Of a DNA stretch of 64,000 bases, positions 9,311-21,184 are shown piece by piece. Position 1 is the first letter of the stretch. The number at the start of each line of letters is the position of its first letter. The stretch covers positions 169,077,278 to 169,141,277 of the forward strand of contig NC_090024.1 in the NCBI RefSeq assembly GCF_037176765.1. Reading direction: 5' to 3'. The position numbers and the translations under genes were made by a program. The stretch comes from Anolis sagrei (taxonomy: Eukaryota > Chordata > Lepidosauria > Squamata > Anolidae). Under the pieces are notes generated by a model. It saw nothing but the letters and a program-made list of their open reading frames with translations, was not told where the DNA came from and did not search any database.

Positions 9311-10866
9311 CACAGTTGAGCCGGTAGGATATCTTAAACCAAAGTGTCATGAATGAGATGAAATCATGGGGTTAGGAAGCTACTAAAATTTGAGACGTGA
9401 TTATTAAACTAGCCCAGTTCCAATATTTGGTATTCATTGGTACTGAGCTCCTGAAGATGCTAGAACGAATGTGGCCAAGGTATGATCAGAAATCTGTATA
9501 AGGGGAGGGGAGTGGTGCCTCAATATATGTAGAGCTTCCTTGAGAATGTTAACCCTGACAATACTGGAGTTCTGTCTTTGTAAGAGTGTGCAATTTATGA
9601 CCCTCCTCCTGTTGCTGGACTACATTAAATGAGTGCATTGTATGGGGCCTCTACCATGGGCTCAGCTGACTAAAATAATGCAATTTGTAGTCCACAACAC
9701 AAGGAACATCACCACCAATCCTACACATGCACAGGTCTTTCAACGCCACATCATAATTTGCAACAGAGGAATACTTTACCGAATATTAAAAACAAAATAA
9801 CTTGTAATGCTAAGAATCTTACTAATCTTCAATTATGTTGTTTCTAGTATTGATTCAAGTGGTAAACAGATAAAATCTGATATTAGTACTGATGAAGTAT
9901 GGAAGAATAATTTTGTATTACATTCAAATATAAAGATCATCATAGCATGACGAAGCAATGCTTTCATTTTCTATTCAAGCTGTTTATTTTCACAGTAAGA
10001 ATTGTGCTTGAAGCATGTGATTAGCCTGAGACCTGGTTAGTGGCTTTAAGTGCCTCATAAGGGAAAAAAGTTCAGCAGGTAAGCAACAATTCCATGGAAG
10101 TAGGAATAGAAGGGATTGGAGCTAGACATGAGGTGATATGAGGTGAGTGTTCAAGAAAAGGGATGGTCAGAAAAAAGCCAAGGTAAAGAGGGAGACATCT
10201 GGTAAATTCGGAATTCAGAGTAAGGAATTGTCAGAATATAAAGGCTGTAAAACAGACAGTAGGAAACAAGAGATACAGGTGGAGTTGTTGTTAGCATTTG
10301 CCCGCTGAAGCAGATTTACTAATGTGGAATAACTGTTGGGGGATCCCGTCTGATCAAAGGAGTTCACCTCTGCTGGATCTCTAGGTGTGCCTTGGGATTG
10401 GGGACAGCTTTATTTCAGTGTCAGCTTTGGCCCCTTGCTTCTGTAGGAGAAATTAGTTGTCTTTGGAGAATCCAAGCTTCGCTTCATTCTGTGATAAATA
10501 TAGAAGAAGTTTATCAGCTGGGATTTCACGTTCTGCCTCTGATGCCAAATCTTCCAACTGGGACCTGCCTCTTATTCTCTGAAGAAGATCCCTCCAGGTA
10601 GAGTATGACAACTTAGTCAGTTCTCGGATTACTGAAATATTGCTGCAACAAATGCTGGGATGGCCATGTAGTCTACTTTAAAGAGAATACTCATCTCTTT
10701 GAAGACTGTCATTCTATTAAAAAGAAATACAGACTGAACAGCCCTTCAAATAGAAATTGAGAACCCTAACAAGGGGGAGCAGAGGCACTGATTCATATCT
10801 AAGTAGTAGAATAGCATCAGGAATACAGGTAACGTCTTATATTTCTATTTAAATCATAGCAATTGT
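9311..10866. other. unannotated interval, no recognised repeat
   Basis: No repeat recognised. An exon-like open segment sits at 10447-10597 (TTGCTTCTGTAG acceptor, CCAG/GTAGAG donor), but it does not join in phase to the RNF170-like exons and is not called a gene. Confidence 0.4.
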
Positions 10867-10886
10867 TTCCTATCTATCTATCATCC

Positions 10887-10932
<46 letters not shown>
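10867..10932. repeat. (ATCT)n microsatellite
   Basis: About 15 uninterrupted CTAT repeats, with an imperfect start. Confidence 0.95.
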
Positions 10933-12794
10933 TAATAGGAGAAAAATTGCATATGCAAATTATGTTCAGCATTTGTTGTTTTGTTTGCCAGATTGTCAAT
11001 ACAGATCAAGAGTAGCTGGTTGGAATTACATTATTTTCAGTCTAGAAGGTGGGCAATCTGAACATTGCTTTAACAAAAGTTTTCATTATGCATGATTAAT
11101 CTGATAATAAACATGACATAACATAAGTTTCAAACAACATTAGATGGCAGTGTAGACAGGACCTAGGAAGCTACTTCTGAGTCTTTTCCAGTGCAGTTTC
11201 TACACAGTATAATAGCAAGATGTGATAATATTACTGAAAGATGGTGATTCCGAGCCTAACTAGATGTGACATTACACACATGACTTGAAGATGTGTGAAT
11301 CTAAAACCGTAAACAGCAGTCACGGGGAGATCTAAGCAGGATCAGAGCTGGATTAGGACTAACCCTTTCCATCTGTGCTGCTGTCCTATTGAAAATTACT
11401 CTTCTGGAGTATTTTTTTTTTGAGCTCAAGGATGGAAATCACCTTTGGCACCAATCACACCAAATGTTTTCACATTTTGATGCAGCAGTAATACAGTTCA
11501 CAGCAAATGCTAAAATGTAGCAGCTAATGACATATAAGGGGTAATGTTGATGTTGTCACATATGGTGCCAAATAAAGCAGTACAACAATAATCTCTTTAT
11601 ACTTACTGTTATAAATCAGTTCCACTGAATTCCATGGGATTCCAAGTACAAGGTTTACACACAATGTGTTAGTCTTGTTTACATTATTTGTTCTTACAGT
11701 GAGGAAGCAAAGTAAGCAATTTTCTCTTGTGATTATGTCTTTTTTTGAAAAGTGGAAGTTTTGAAGAATGTCTTCATGGGGGGGGGGTCTTTGCCCAGAT
11801 TCGCCTTTTTTCCTGCCTTGCAACATGACCCTGTAGAGGGATAGGGGCAACCATAGTGTGTTGATAGCTCTGTTCCGACTGTGAAAATTGTTTGTTGTCC
11901 CAGACATGCTCAAACTAGCCCAATAATCCCCTTCACGCTAAATGCCCTCCCCACAAAGTATTTTCTCAGCAGATTTCTTTCGAGGCTAGAGTAGACTTTT
12001 TGTTATTGTTGTTGCTGATCTGCTAACTCAGGCAGAGACCACTCAGGAATACAGTCTGAATACAAGGGTCACACACCCAGGATCATCACACCCATGATTC
12101 TCCTACAAGTAAAAGATTTACGTATCTAGAAAAAGGCTGTCAACCAGTATATAGGGGAGGGTTTTGCCCTTGCTAATTCGGGTGACACAGGGCGTGACGA
12201 ACTTAGACAAGGTTGATAAAGTTAGCATTTAAAGAAGTCAGGAATAAAATGTGCCACTAGGAGGCGATGATGTCAGTTAAACTTACACATTTCTGTCAAT
12301 TCTCTGATTTTTCTAAAAAGTAAATGATTAACCTAATTCATTATATTTTTCACAAACATGTTCTTTTCCCAAAGTTTTATTACATTTCACCTATAGGCAG
12401 ATGTTTGCATTGGGATGCTCTGATTTCTTCCATTGTATCCTTTTAAAATGGAAAGTCCAGTGTAATTACAAATTAATTTGTATATAGTGTTTGAAAAAAC
12501 TGGATTTCAACAGTGGTTCTCAGTTAGCTTTTTATCTTAGTGCTGTTCTATTTCAAATACAGAATCTTGTTTAAGTCCAGACATTGATGTCTTTTATTTA
12601 GAACCCTGACGTATTTATGTACCACTTGTTACATCTTTTTTCTTACTAGAATAAACTCATTTAAGGATAAAAAAATAAAGTAACAGTTACCAGCACTATG
12701 GCAATTATCAAAAGGTACCCTAAATATCTTTCTAAAGTTCTGCTTGGGGAAAAATAAAATCTCAGGACTGGTCATTATTTCATTATCTATAAAA
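10933..12794. other. unannotated interval
   Basis: No recognised gene or element. A 129-residue open frame on the minus strand (11524-11913) has no homology I recognise and no flanking splice or start signals that make it convincing. Confidence 0.4.
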
Positions 12795-13100
12795 GTAAAG
12801 GTTTCCCCTTGACATTCAATCTAATCATGTCTGACTCTGGGGGTGTGGGGTGTGCTCATCTCCATTTCTAAGCCGAAGAGCTGGCATTGTCCATAGATGC
12901 CTCCTAGGTCATGTGGCTGGAATGACTGCATGGAGCTCCATTGCCTTCCTGCTGAAACAGTACCTCACATTTGCATGTTTTCGAACTGTTAGGTTGGCAG
13001 AAGCTGAGGCTAAGAATGGGAGCTCATCCCACTCTCCAAATTCGAACATGTGACCTTTTGGTCAGCATGTTCAGCAACTCAGTGGTTTAACCTGCTTGTT
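12795..13100 (-). mobile_element. tRNA-SINE, near full length
   Basis: Read in reverse: the head is at about 13000-13100 (GTTAAACCACTGAG, TTCGAA), with TTAGCCTCAGCTTCTGCCAACC, CATGCAAATGTGAGGTAC, the GTCATTCCAGCCACATGACC block, and the tail (CAAGGGGAAACCTTTACTT) near 12795. Most complete copy of this family in the window. Confidence 0.8.
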
Positions 13101-13257
13101 TTCCAATATTGTAGAACTAATGTAATATATTCATTTTTACAGAAGAAATCAATCCTCTCCCTTGATTTAGAAAGACCAAGTCCCAGTAATTTAATTCATT
13201 ATTTTTCTTATGTGACTTCAAGCTGATCTATATATATAAATTTGTTAGGGGCATCCA

Positions 13258-14172
13258 ACGAGGAAACAAAACTCAAAAACCCCCCAACGAAACTTAACCA
13301 AAATTCCCATGCCCATAACACAACCCACAAGGTACAAACATATCTACTCAAAATGAAAAACAACACAACAACACACTCACAAAACGGCAAAACAACAAAA
13401 CTCAAAAATCCCCCAACGAAACTTAACCAAAATCCCCGTGCCCATAACACAACCCACAAGGTACAAACATACCTACTCAAAATGAAAAACAACACAACAA
13501 CACACTCACAAAACGGCAAAACAACAAAACTCAAAAATCCCCCAACGAAACTTAACTAAAATCCCCGTGCCCATAACACAACCCACAAGGTACAAACATA
13601 TCTACTCAAAATGAAAAACAACACAACAACACACTCACAAAACGGCAAAACAACAAAACTCAAAAATCCCCCAACGAAACTTAACCAAAATCCCCGTGCC
13701 CATAACACAACCCACAAGGTACAAACATACCTACTCAAAATGAAAAACAACACAACAACACACTCACAAAACGCCAAAACAACAAAACTCAAAAATCCCC
13801 CAACGAAACTTAACTAAAATCCCCGTGCCCATAACACAACCCACAAGGTACAAACATATCTACTCAAAATGAAAAACAACACAACAACACACTCACAAAA
13901 CGGCAAAACAACAAAACTCAAAAATCCCCCAACGAAACTTAACTAAAATCCCCGTGCCCATAACACAACCCACAAGGTACAAACATATCTACTCAAAATG
14001 AAAAACAACACAACAACACACTCACAAAACGGCAAAACAACAAAACTCAAAAATCCCCCAACGAAACTTAACTAAAATCCCCGTGCCCATAACACAACCC
14101 ACAAGGTACAAACATATCTACTCAAAATGAAAAACAACACAACAACACACTCACAAAACGGCAAAACAACTG
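13258..14172. repeat. seven tandem repeats of 129 bp
   Basis: The anchor CCCACAAGGTACAAACAT recurs with GGTAC at 13331, 13460, 13589, 13718, 13847, 13976 and 14105, exactly 129 bases apart each time. Copies differ at only a few positions (CATATC/CATACC, AACC/AACT, CCCGTG/CCCATG). Because 129 is divisible by three, both strands show repeated-looking open frames; these have no credible start context or family and are not called genes. Confidence 0.95.
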
Positions 14173-14526
14173 AGCATGCACATTGGCGCCCAGCCGCAAG
14201 TTCCCTGGCGCGCGCACATGGCCTTCCGGCCAACGTTCCCTCTGCGGAAACCATGCCCACTCCAAGCCCCGCCGCGCCGCTTCCCGCACACACACACACC
14301 CTGCCGCACACACACACACAACCCCACGCTCCATCACTCCCCCACCGCTACATACACACACGCAACCCCACTCCCCCCGCCGCCGCACACACACACGCAA
14401 CCCCACGCTCCATCACTCCCCCTGCTGCCGCACACACACACGCAACCCCACGCTCCATCACTCCCCTGCCCCAATCTTACCTCCTTTTACTTCACGCCAC
14501 CTCCAAACCCCACCCCGCCCCTTCCC

Positions 14527-14795
14527 GCCCTGTCAAAATCTAGGAAAGACAGGAAGGAAGGAAAGAAGGAGGAAAGAGAAAGGGAGGTAAAGAAAAAGGG
14601 GGAAGGAAGGAAAGTTAGAGGAAGAAGAAAAGGAAAGAAAAGGAAAGATGGAAGGAAAGAAAAGAGAGACAGCAGAAGAGAAAGAAAAAGGGGGAAGGAA
14701 GGAAAGAGATAGAGAAAGAAGAGGAGAAGGAAAGATGGGAAGGAAGGAAGGAAGGAGGGAGGGAGGGAGGGAAAGAAGGAGAGAAAGAGGGAAGA
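14527..14795. repeat. polypurine tract
   Basis: Nearly pure A/G on the plus strand, ending just before the internal Helitron hairpin, the same arrangement as at 4030-5010. A second tract lies at 14975-15160. Confidence 0.85.
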
Positions 14796-14835
14796 TTGGC
14801 CACAGCAACACGTGGCGGGTAAAGGTTGTTATTTC

Positions 14836-14880
<45 letters not shown>
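14836..14880. repeat. (ATT)n microsatellite
   Basis: About 15 perfect TTA repeats. Confidence 0.95.
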
Positions 14881-15807
14881 GCTATTGTTCCTATGAGACC
14901 CTTTTAGGGGGAATGGGAGAGGTGTCAGGTCCCGGAGGCAATGCATTGCATTATTGTTATTGTTATGATGGTGGTGAAATAAAAGGAAATAAAAAGTGAA
15001 AGAAGGAAGCAAACAGGGAGGGAAGAAAGGCAAAGGAAGAAAGGGGGAGGGAATGAAGGAAAGAGAGAAGGATGAAACCAAGTAGTGAAAGAAGGAAAGA
15101 AAGAAAGAGGTAGAGAAGGAAGAAAGGAGAGAAAGGGGGAGGAAAAGGGGGAAGGAATAGGTAGGGACCTCTCTTTCATAATAGTCCAGATATCTACCTC
15201 AACTTTGATAAGTTTTACTATAGGCCACAGCAACGCGTGGCAGGGCACAGCTAGTAACTTATGTGATCGTAAAATAGGATTTTCTTGGCAAGATTTATTG
15301 AAAGGGTTGTCACTACCTTCCTCTAAGATTAAAGAGTGGATCTTGCCCATGGTCAATTCCACTTTAACTTGTACTAAACAAAACAAGTAGTTGGTACGGA
15401 GGGTGTAAATCTCTGAGTTCTCTTTGGTTCTCATCAAACTCCTCAGCTCCTTTCCTTTTCTTAAACAAAAACACGAGGTAAGCATTGCTGTATGGTTAGG
15501 AAGTAGATTATACACCTCCCATGCAGACTGCCACCCCTTCTGTTTCAAAAGAGTGTCAGTTTACATGCCTCAAGGGGAGGCACCATCTGTTCACTCTTTC
15601 TTTGGCTTCTAGTTATTGAGACTCTTCTATAAGAAAGAACTTTGGTGAGCAGATGAACTGATCTGCTGTAGCTGAACTCTTCTGACCCCTTTACATGGAC
15701 ATATCTGGTGAAAACAGCCAAGTCATCACAGGTAGCTGTATAATTACTGTTTGTATATTATCAACATCATTACATAGGCAGGATCCGTTGTTTCACTTTT
15801 TCCTTCC

Positions 15808-16330
15808 TTATTTATTTATTTATTTATTTATTTGCTGCATTTGTTAACCGCCGCTCTCAGCCCTAGGGCGACTCGCGGCGGTGTACAACATATAAAAACA
15901 TATTTTACAATAAACTACAACGACAAAAAACAACATATCTCTAATACACTATCATCTAATTACACTAAGATAATCCGCTTCGTCTTATCGTAGAATCATA
16001 ACCAATCTCGTAGTCTATGTTCCGTTCCAGTTGTCATTTCCAGTTACTGTAGCATTTAGTTAAATGCCTTCTCGAATAGCCATGTCTTCAGGCTCTTCCG
16101 GAAGGACATAAGGGAGGGCGCCTGCCTGATGTCAACAGGGAGGGTGTTCCACAGCCGGGGGGCCACCACCGAGAAGGCCCTCTCTCTCGTCCCCGCCAGA
16201 CGTGCCTGTGAAGCAGGCGGGATCGAGAGAAGGGCCTCCCCAGACGATCTCAAGGTCCTCGTGGGCTCATAGGCCGAGATGCGGTCCGAAAGGTATTTTG
16301 GGCCGGAACCCTTACACCATAAAGCTGATG
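15808..16330 (-). mobile_element. L2-type LINE, 5'-truncated 3' end
   Basis: The minus strand encodes the last RT-ORF segment: LRSSGEALLSIPPASQARL, GTRERAFSVVAPRLWNTLP and TWLFEKAFN, then a stop at 16056. This C-terminal block is characteristic of L2/CR1-group LINEs. A 3' UTR (GCCGCGAGTCGCCCTAGGGC) and (TAAA)n follow. Truncated at about 16330. Confidence 0.85.
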
Positions 16331-17490
16331 CAATTTGACATTTTCTTCCTTGAAAGGTTAGAAAGTAACAAGGGGTTAAATATGGCTGGGAAATGGAATA
16401 TGTGAACAGGACTGGAAAGACCCAGGTTCAAATTGCCACCTGGCCATGAATCCGCCCTGGGCTACTTCAGTTATCTCATAGGAGACAGTAAAGACAAAAC
16501 AGGAGAGTGGGGGGGGGGGGGGGGGTTAATATTTTAAAGTGCTGATATGGGGGGAAATGCAATGTTATGAAAACAAAAGCACAAATAAATATACCCTTCT
16601 ATGTATAGCCTCTTACAGTGTGAACTCCAAATACGTCCAGTATCTGTTTCTTTGGGATCGAATTCAACAGGCCATTGTGACACTGATGGAAACATAAAAG
16701 AGACATTCTGTATTTGTACAGAATCTATGGAGTTAAGCGAAAGAGCAAGGAAGAGACATAAAGAGAATAGGAAGGAGGGACAAAGAGAACGGCTGAGTTT
16801 CACCCAGTCAGCTTCTTGGCTGATGAAAGATTTAAATCTTCCTATCTGTACTCCTAATCAGATACTTAGGACCTAACTATGTCTTAGTGAGAAACAGGTG
16901 ACATCTCATCAAGGAAAATACTTCCTTAGTGGCCAGCCAGTATCGGGGATTTGGCCTATTGTCAGAAATGCAGGCTTGCATTGGTCTCCTGTAGAATCTC
17001 AGAGCCTTTCCGGACAGGGCTAAATCTCGAAAGGAATTTTAAAACCTGGTTCCTCTCTGGATTTAGGTCACACAGTGGGCCCAAATCCCATGACTTTCAT
17101 GGGTGTGTGTGGATACATTCCCTCCTGTGCCAAGCCAGCATTAGCACAAGGGGGAGGATATGGCCACCATCTCCCGGTCCCCTGCCTTCCTTCACCCCCC
17201 CTCCCCATTCCTGGACGTTTCTGCTTACAAATGATGTGATGGAGCTTTCGAGTGGAGAGAGAGGGATTGCTTTCAGGCTTCCAGAAACGGTAACTCTCTT
17301 CTTTTAAATTGTTTAAAAATAGAAAGGGGGGGGGGGAGGGCAGGGGGGCAGTGCCATTCCAGATCTTCAGGTTCCTAGAGCCTGAAAAACCAGGATGGCA
17401 GTGGGGATTGACCCTCAGGATACCAAGACTCAATTCCCACAGGGGCCCTAAACAGTTGCGGCCCAGGTTATCTATCCGAATGCATCTCTC
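16331..17490. other. unannotated interval
   Basis: A degraded SINE-like piece (GACCCAGGTTCAAATTGCCAC) lies at about 16410-16500, G-runs at 16508-16526 and 17325-17350. Nothing else is recognised. Confidence 0.4.
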
Positions 17491-17595
17491 CCTATGAACC
17501 CTCCAGGAACTTCAGATCGTCTGAGGAGGCCCTGCTTTCGATCCGACCTGCTTCACAAGCACGTTTGGTGGGGACAAGAGGCAGGGCCTTCTCTG
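17490..17595 (+). mobile_element. L2-type LINE fragment
   Basis: The plus strand reads FRSSEEALLSIRPASQARLV followed by GTRGRAFSVA, the same ORF segment as at 16056-16253 and 27116-27733. Only about 35 codons remain. Confidence 0.75.
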
Positions 17596-18668
17596 TGGCT
17601 TATCCATTTCCACAAGTTTACTTATTTTTATAAGCAAATTGCCTTGACTTGGATTTGTTGAGTCTTTCCATCTTTGAGCATAGACAAATCTTGCTGACTT
17701 TGTTATGTATAACAATAACCTTTCATATTTTGTAAGAGAAAATGTATTTTAAGATGGGCTTTGACAGTGACCTGCTAACTTGTTGCCATCAAAAATCTAA
17801 ACAATTCCCAATCAATTCTCTTCTTTATTAATTTGACTTCTTTTAAATGTAGAAGGTTTTAAACCCATCCAACTGTCCCCAGTTGTTATTAGGTGTTTGG
17901 TTTGCCTTCCAAGTGAGATTGACTTTTTATAAATAATCTCTCTTGAAACCTGTCTATATCTACCACAAAATTAGGGGTCAGTCTGGAGTAACATAAATTA
18001 CACTGTTCTACAAATTTTCAGTTTTTCTCAGTTACGGAAACGAAATGTGCCGTTTCTTAATAAATTTAACATGCTGAATTCAAATATAATAATTAAATGT
18101 GTTAATTGGCTCTGGTTTTTATACAACAGCTATTTCAATTTTCTCAATAGGTAATTCGTTAATATTATGATAATGCGCCTAACCTTACTGCATGTATATG
18201 AACCGTGAATATTTACTAACTTTTAGTCAAATTATATTGCCAATAGTTTATACATGAGAAATATTTATTTAATTAGTCTATTGTTTATGTTTGTGTAGCA
18301 AGAAACTATATTAGTAGGCCTAATGCAGTTGAAAAGTCTGAAAGTTTAAATGTCGCTTTAATCGTAACTTTAGTTTTTATCCTGTTTGCTTCTCTTGACT
18401 TTTCTTTTGTATTCAAGGAAAGGATTGTCTCTTACAATGCTCCAGCAGTAGTCTGACAGCATTGACGGAGTCCATTTGCCTTGATATCTTTTTTCCATAG
18501 TGCTTTATTTACACAAGTGCGAGGCATAACTACAGTAAAAAGAACAATGTAAAACGACGTTTAACGATACTGTCTCAGTCTTCAACTGACTGACCCTCAC
18601 CGTTCAAAAGTCTGGCCTTATATAGGGCTTTCTGGCTTTTGCATATGGGACTAATACTACGTCATCAA

Positions 18669-18992
18669 ACTTTCTAGAGTATTCTAGAATCTTCCATAGT
18701 GTAAGTCGCAACATGCATTTTTTCAACCATACGTGATCACGTCATTGCTTATATCATAAAAACTAGAGCCAATATACATTTTTAAATGTCATTTTCATTT
18801 TCAGCACCCCAAAATCATAAAAGAACAGCTATTTTCAGGCCCGCAACTTTCTAGAATCTTCCATAGTGTAAGTCGCAACATGCATCGTGATTGCTTATAT
18901 CATAAAAACTAGAGCCAATATACATTTTTAAATGTCATTTTCGTTTTCAGCACCCCAAAATCATAAAAGAACAACAATTTTCAGGCCCGAAA
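18669..18992. repeat. imperfect direct duplication, unit 147-177 bp
   Basis: Copy A (18669-18845) and copy B (18846-18992) share ACTTTCTAGA, AATCTTCCATAGTGTAAGTC, GCTTATATCATAAAAACTAG, CATTTTTAAATGTCATTTTC and CAGCACCCCAAAATCATAAA. Copy B lacks about 30 bases but otherwise differs at only a few positions, so the duplication is recent. The surrounding AT-rich block (about 17600-19100) is unidentified. Confidence 0.85.
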
Positions 18993-19165
18993 CTTTTTCT
19001 CCATTGAACAGTGTTATTTTAACTATGTACTTTTTAATAGACTTCCTCTTTTTTAAAAACTCTTGTAAAATGCAAACTTTGGCCTGTCTTAAATATTTGC
19101 AAGCTGCTTTCATTCCCTTGTTGCCTGAAAAAGCAGTGTATATATCAATTTTGGCCCAAATACTC

Positions 19166-19335
19166 TAAAGGTACCAGATTCCATTTGATCTTGGAAGCTA
19201 AGCAGGTCAGTACTTATACAGGAGGCTACTAAGAAATACCAAGTACTGTAGCCTATACTCTGGAGGACGAATCTGACAAAATTACTTCTGAGTATTCCTT
19301 GCATATGAACATCCTATGAATTTAAGAAGATTGCT
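19166..19335 (+). mobile_element. 5S rRNA-derived SINE, copy 1
   Basis: CATTTGATCTTGGAAGCTAA and GCAGGTCAGTACTTATACAGG copy the internal promoter region of 5S rRNA, then AATACCAAGTACTGTAGCC matches its 3' end. A SINE body (TTACTTCTGAGTATTCCTTGC) follows, so this is a mobile element rather than a 5S gene. Confidence 0.75.
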
Positions 19336-20092
19336 ATAACTTGAAAATGACTTGAGTATACACAAATTAATAAATTAAAAATTACTAAGTAATCCCTTTA
19401 TTCCTCATGAATTCATTCTTTTCTTCTACTGCTTGGCAGATTATGAGTCTGCTGCTTGGCAGATTATGGAAGTTGCAATCCAAAAGTGGAATTTCCCAAG
19501 CTTTGTTCAAAAGTATTATGATTTTACACTGTCTTCTTTCTGTACCATCTCTGATTCTTTTGCCCTGGCAACTTTTATCTCTGCTTTCCTGTCATAGATT
19601 TTCTAATATTTTCTTTTCACTTCATTTCTATTTTGGTACCTCATTTCTATTTTTAAACAATAGACCAAGGTCAGAGCAAAATAGAACAGGTTAAATATTA
19701 GCTGTAGTGCAGATTAGGATTCACAGAATTTCCCATCAGTGTTTAACATTTCAGAGGTTTCTTTCCTTTGCAGTACAGTTTTCCACTTGATTATAACTCT
19801 GCTGAAGTTATTGCTATTTTCTCTCTACTGAACACCACCACACGGCTTTGTTAGAAAGCTCCAAAGGCATGGGAATATATTGGGGGAGGGGGGGAACTGC
19901 ATATGACATTGGTAATGAAATATTGAGGTTCATCCAAATAGTTTTATTTGGAACATTGGTTTGCACCAATATGTGTCCTGCCATAGTCCCCTTTCATTAT
20001 GGTTTCTGGTCAAAAATGGACAGTGCTTGGGAATGCCCCCCCCCCCCCAAATTATTTCTAGAATACATCACTAGTATGGCCATAGTATAGGA

Positions 20093-20736
20093 CAAGGATT
20101 CTCAAGCTTCTTCAGCCATGGAGTCCTTTTTTTGAAGCAAACGTTTCTCATGGAGCCCCAAGAAATGTTATCATATTATATTATATTATATTATATGCAT
20201 ATATGATGCATATCAAATATGAGCAAAGTTTTTGACCAACATAAACTTAACAGTATATCAATGGAAGACCCCAGGGGACATCCAGTCCAAACACCTTCTA
20301 CCATGCAGGAAAAACACATTCAAAGCACCCCAACCAATGGCTATCCAGCCTAGTAGTAGTAGTAGTAGTAGTAGTAGTAACAACAACAACAACAACAGAA
20401 AGTAGAAACCCCAGAGGTCATTCAGTCAAATCCCCTGCAGGAAAAGCACAATCAAAGCACCCCTAAACAGTGGGAGAGAAATAGGGTTTTGGAAGCAAGG
20501 AAGGTGGGGGGAGGGATGATGATGTGGGAGGTGAGGAAGGTGAGGCTTTTGGCAGCGAGGGAAACAAACTAAAAAGACTTTTGGGGCAAGGGAAGCAGAG
20601 GGAGGGGAGGAGCAGGAAAGGAGGGAAAGCTTGGAAGGGATGAAGGAAGAGGGAGAAGGAGAAGGAAACCATGGAAACCCTCAGTATGCTTCGCGGAGCC
20701 TCAAGGGCTCTGCAGAGCACACATTGAGAACCACTG
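20093..20736. mobile_element. hAT-type element with near-perfect target duplication
   Basis: Ends AAGGATTCTCAAG and TTGAGAACCACTG are inverted repeats. Flanks GTATAGGA (20085-20092) and GTATAGGG (20737-20744) match at 7 of 8 bases. The interior holds CR1-like pieces (CATCCAGTCCAAAC), (AGT)n(AAC)n at 20352-20397 and a G/A-rich minisatellite. A relative is at 45922-46842. Confidence 0.75.
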
Positions 20737-21106
20737 GTATAGGGGATTCTAGGAATTAAAAGTCTTACTGCAATGCTAGACATATGGGGCTGAGTAAAAA
20801 TTCATGGAGGAAGGAGAGTTATTTGGGCACAACACCCTCATTTAGCACACACATATCCATAGTTACTTCTATGAAAGTGTCCTTTCAGGTTCTAGAAGTA
20901 AAGCTAGTGAGTCAAAATGATATATAAGATAGTGACATTAGCACGAGTTTTGAGAATTACATCTGCATAGGCCAAAAGTAGCCAATGGCTATGGAAACAG
21001 AAGGCAATATTTGTGCCCTGTACCTAGAGTTGGCCACAATACTCCAAAATCAATCCAAAGTGAACTAAAGGCATAATGATTAATGGGTTTATTTTAATGT
21101 CTTATA

Positions 21107-21184
21107 CAGGGTTAGTCAAAATGCATAGGCCAATAAGCCATTCAATTAAATGGCTTATTGGCCTATGCATTTTGACTAACCCTG
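21107..21184. mobile_element. 78-bp palindromic MITE, copy 2
   Basis: Same sequence as 5956-6033 except one base near the centre (CAATTA for CAATTG), flanked by TA on both sides. Confidence 0.85.

Larger units (their letters stand above)
13227..15254 (+). mobile_element. 2-kb non-autonomous Helitron with internal 129-bp repeats
   Basis: The 5' terminus TCTATATATATAAATTTG follows an A at 13226. The 3' terminus is GGCCACAGCAACGCGTGGC, GGGCACAG and CTAG at 15251-15254, followed by T. Internal order: seven tandem repeats, a GC-rich piece with CpGs (14170-14290), (CACACA)-rich repeats to ~14470, then polypurine. A second copy of the 3' hairpin (GGCCACAGCAACACGTGGC at about 14798-14816) lies inside, followed by (ATT)n and more polypurine. 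It may therefore be two Helitrons end to end or a read-through product. Confidence 0.75.

Noticed and set aside
11524-11913. 129-residue open frame on the minus strand
   Set aside because: No recognisable domain, no convincing splice or promoter context.
13208-14317. Repetitive open frames on both strands and a CRISPR-like look of regular repeats
   Set aside because: The 129-bp units are contiguous with no variable spacers, and the frames persist only because 129 is divisible by three. Eukaryotic Helitron context.
18400-19000. Terminal repeats of a retroviral or LTR-type fossil
   Set aside because: The duplicated blocks adjoin each other with nothing between, and no LTR-type ends or coding remains were recognised.
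19166-19290. Possible 5S rRNA gene
   Set aside because: Only parts of 5S match, with many changes, and a SINE body follows; it is a 5S-derived SINE.
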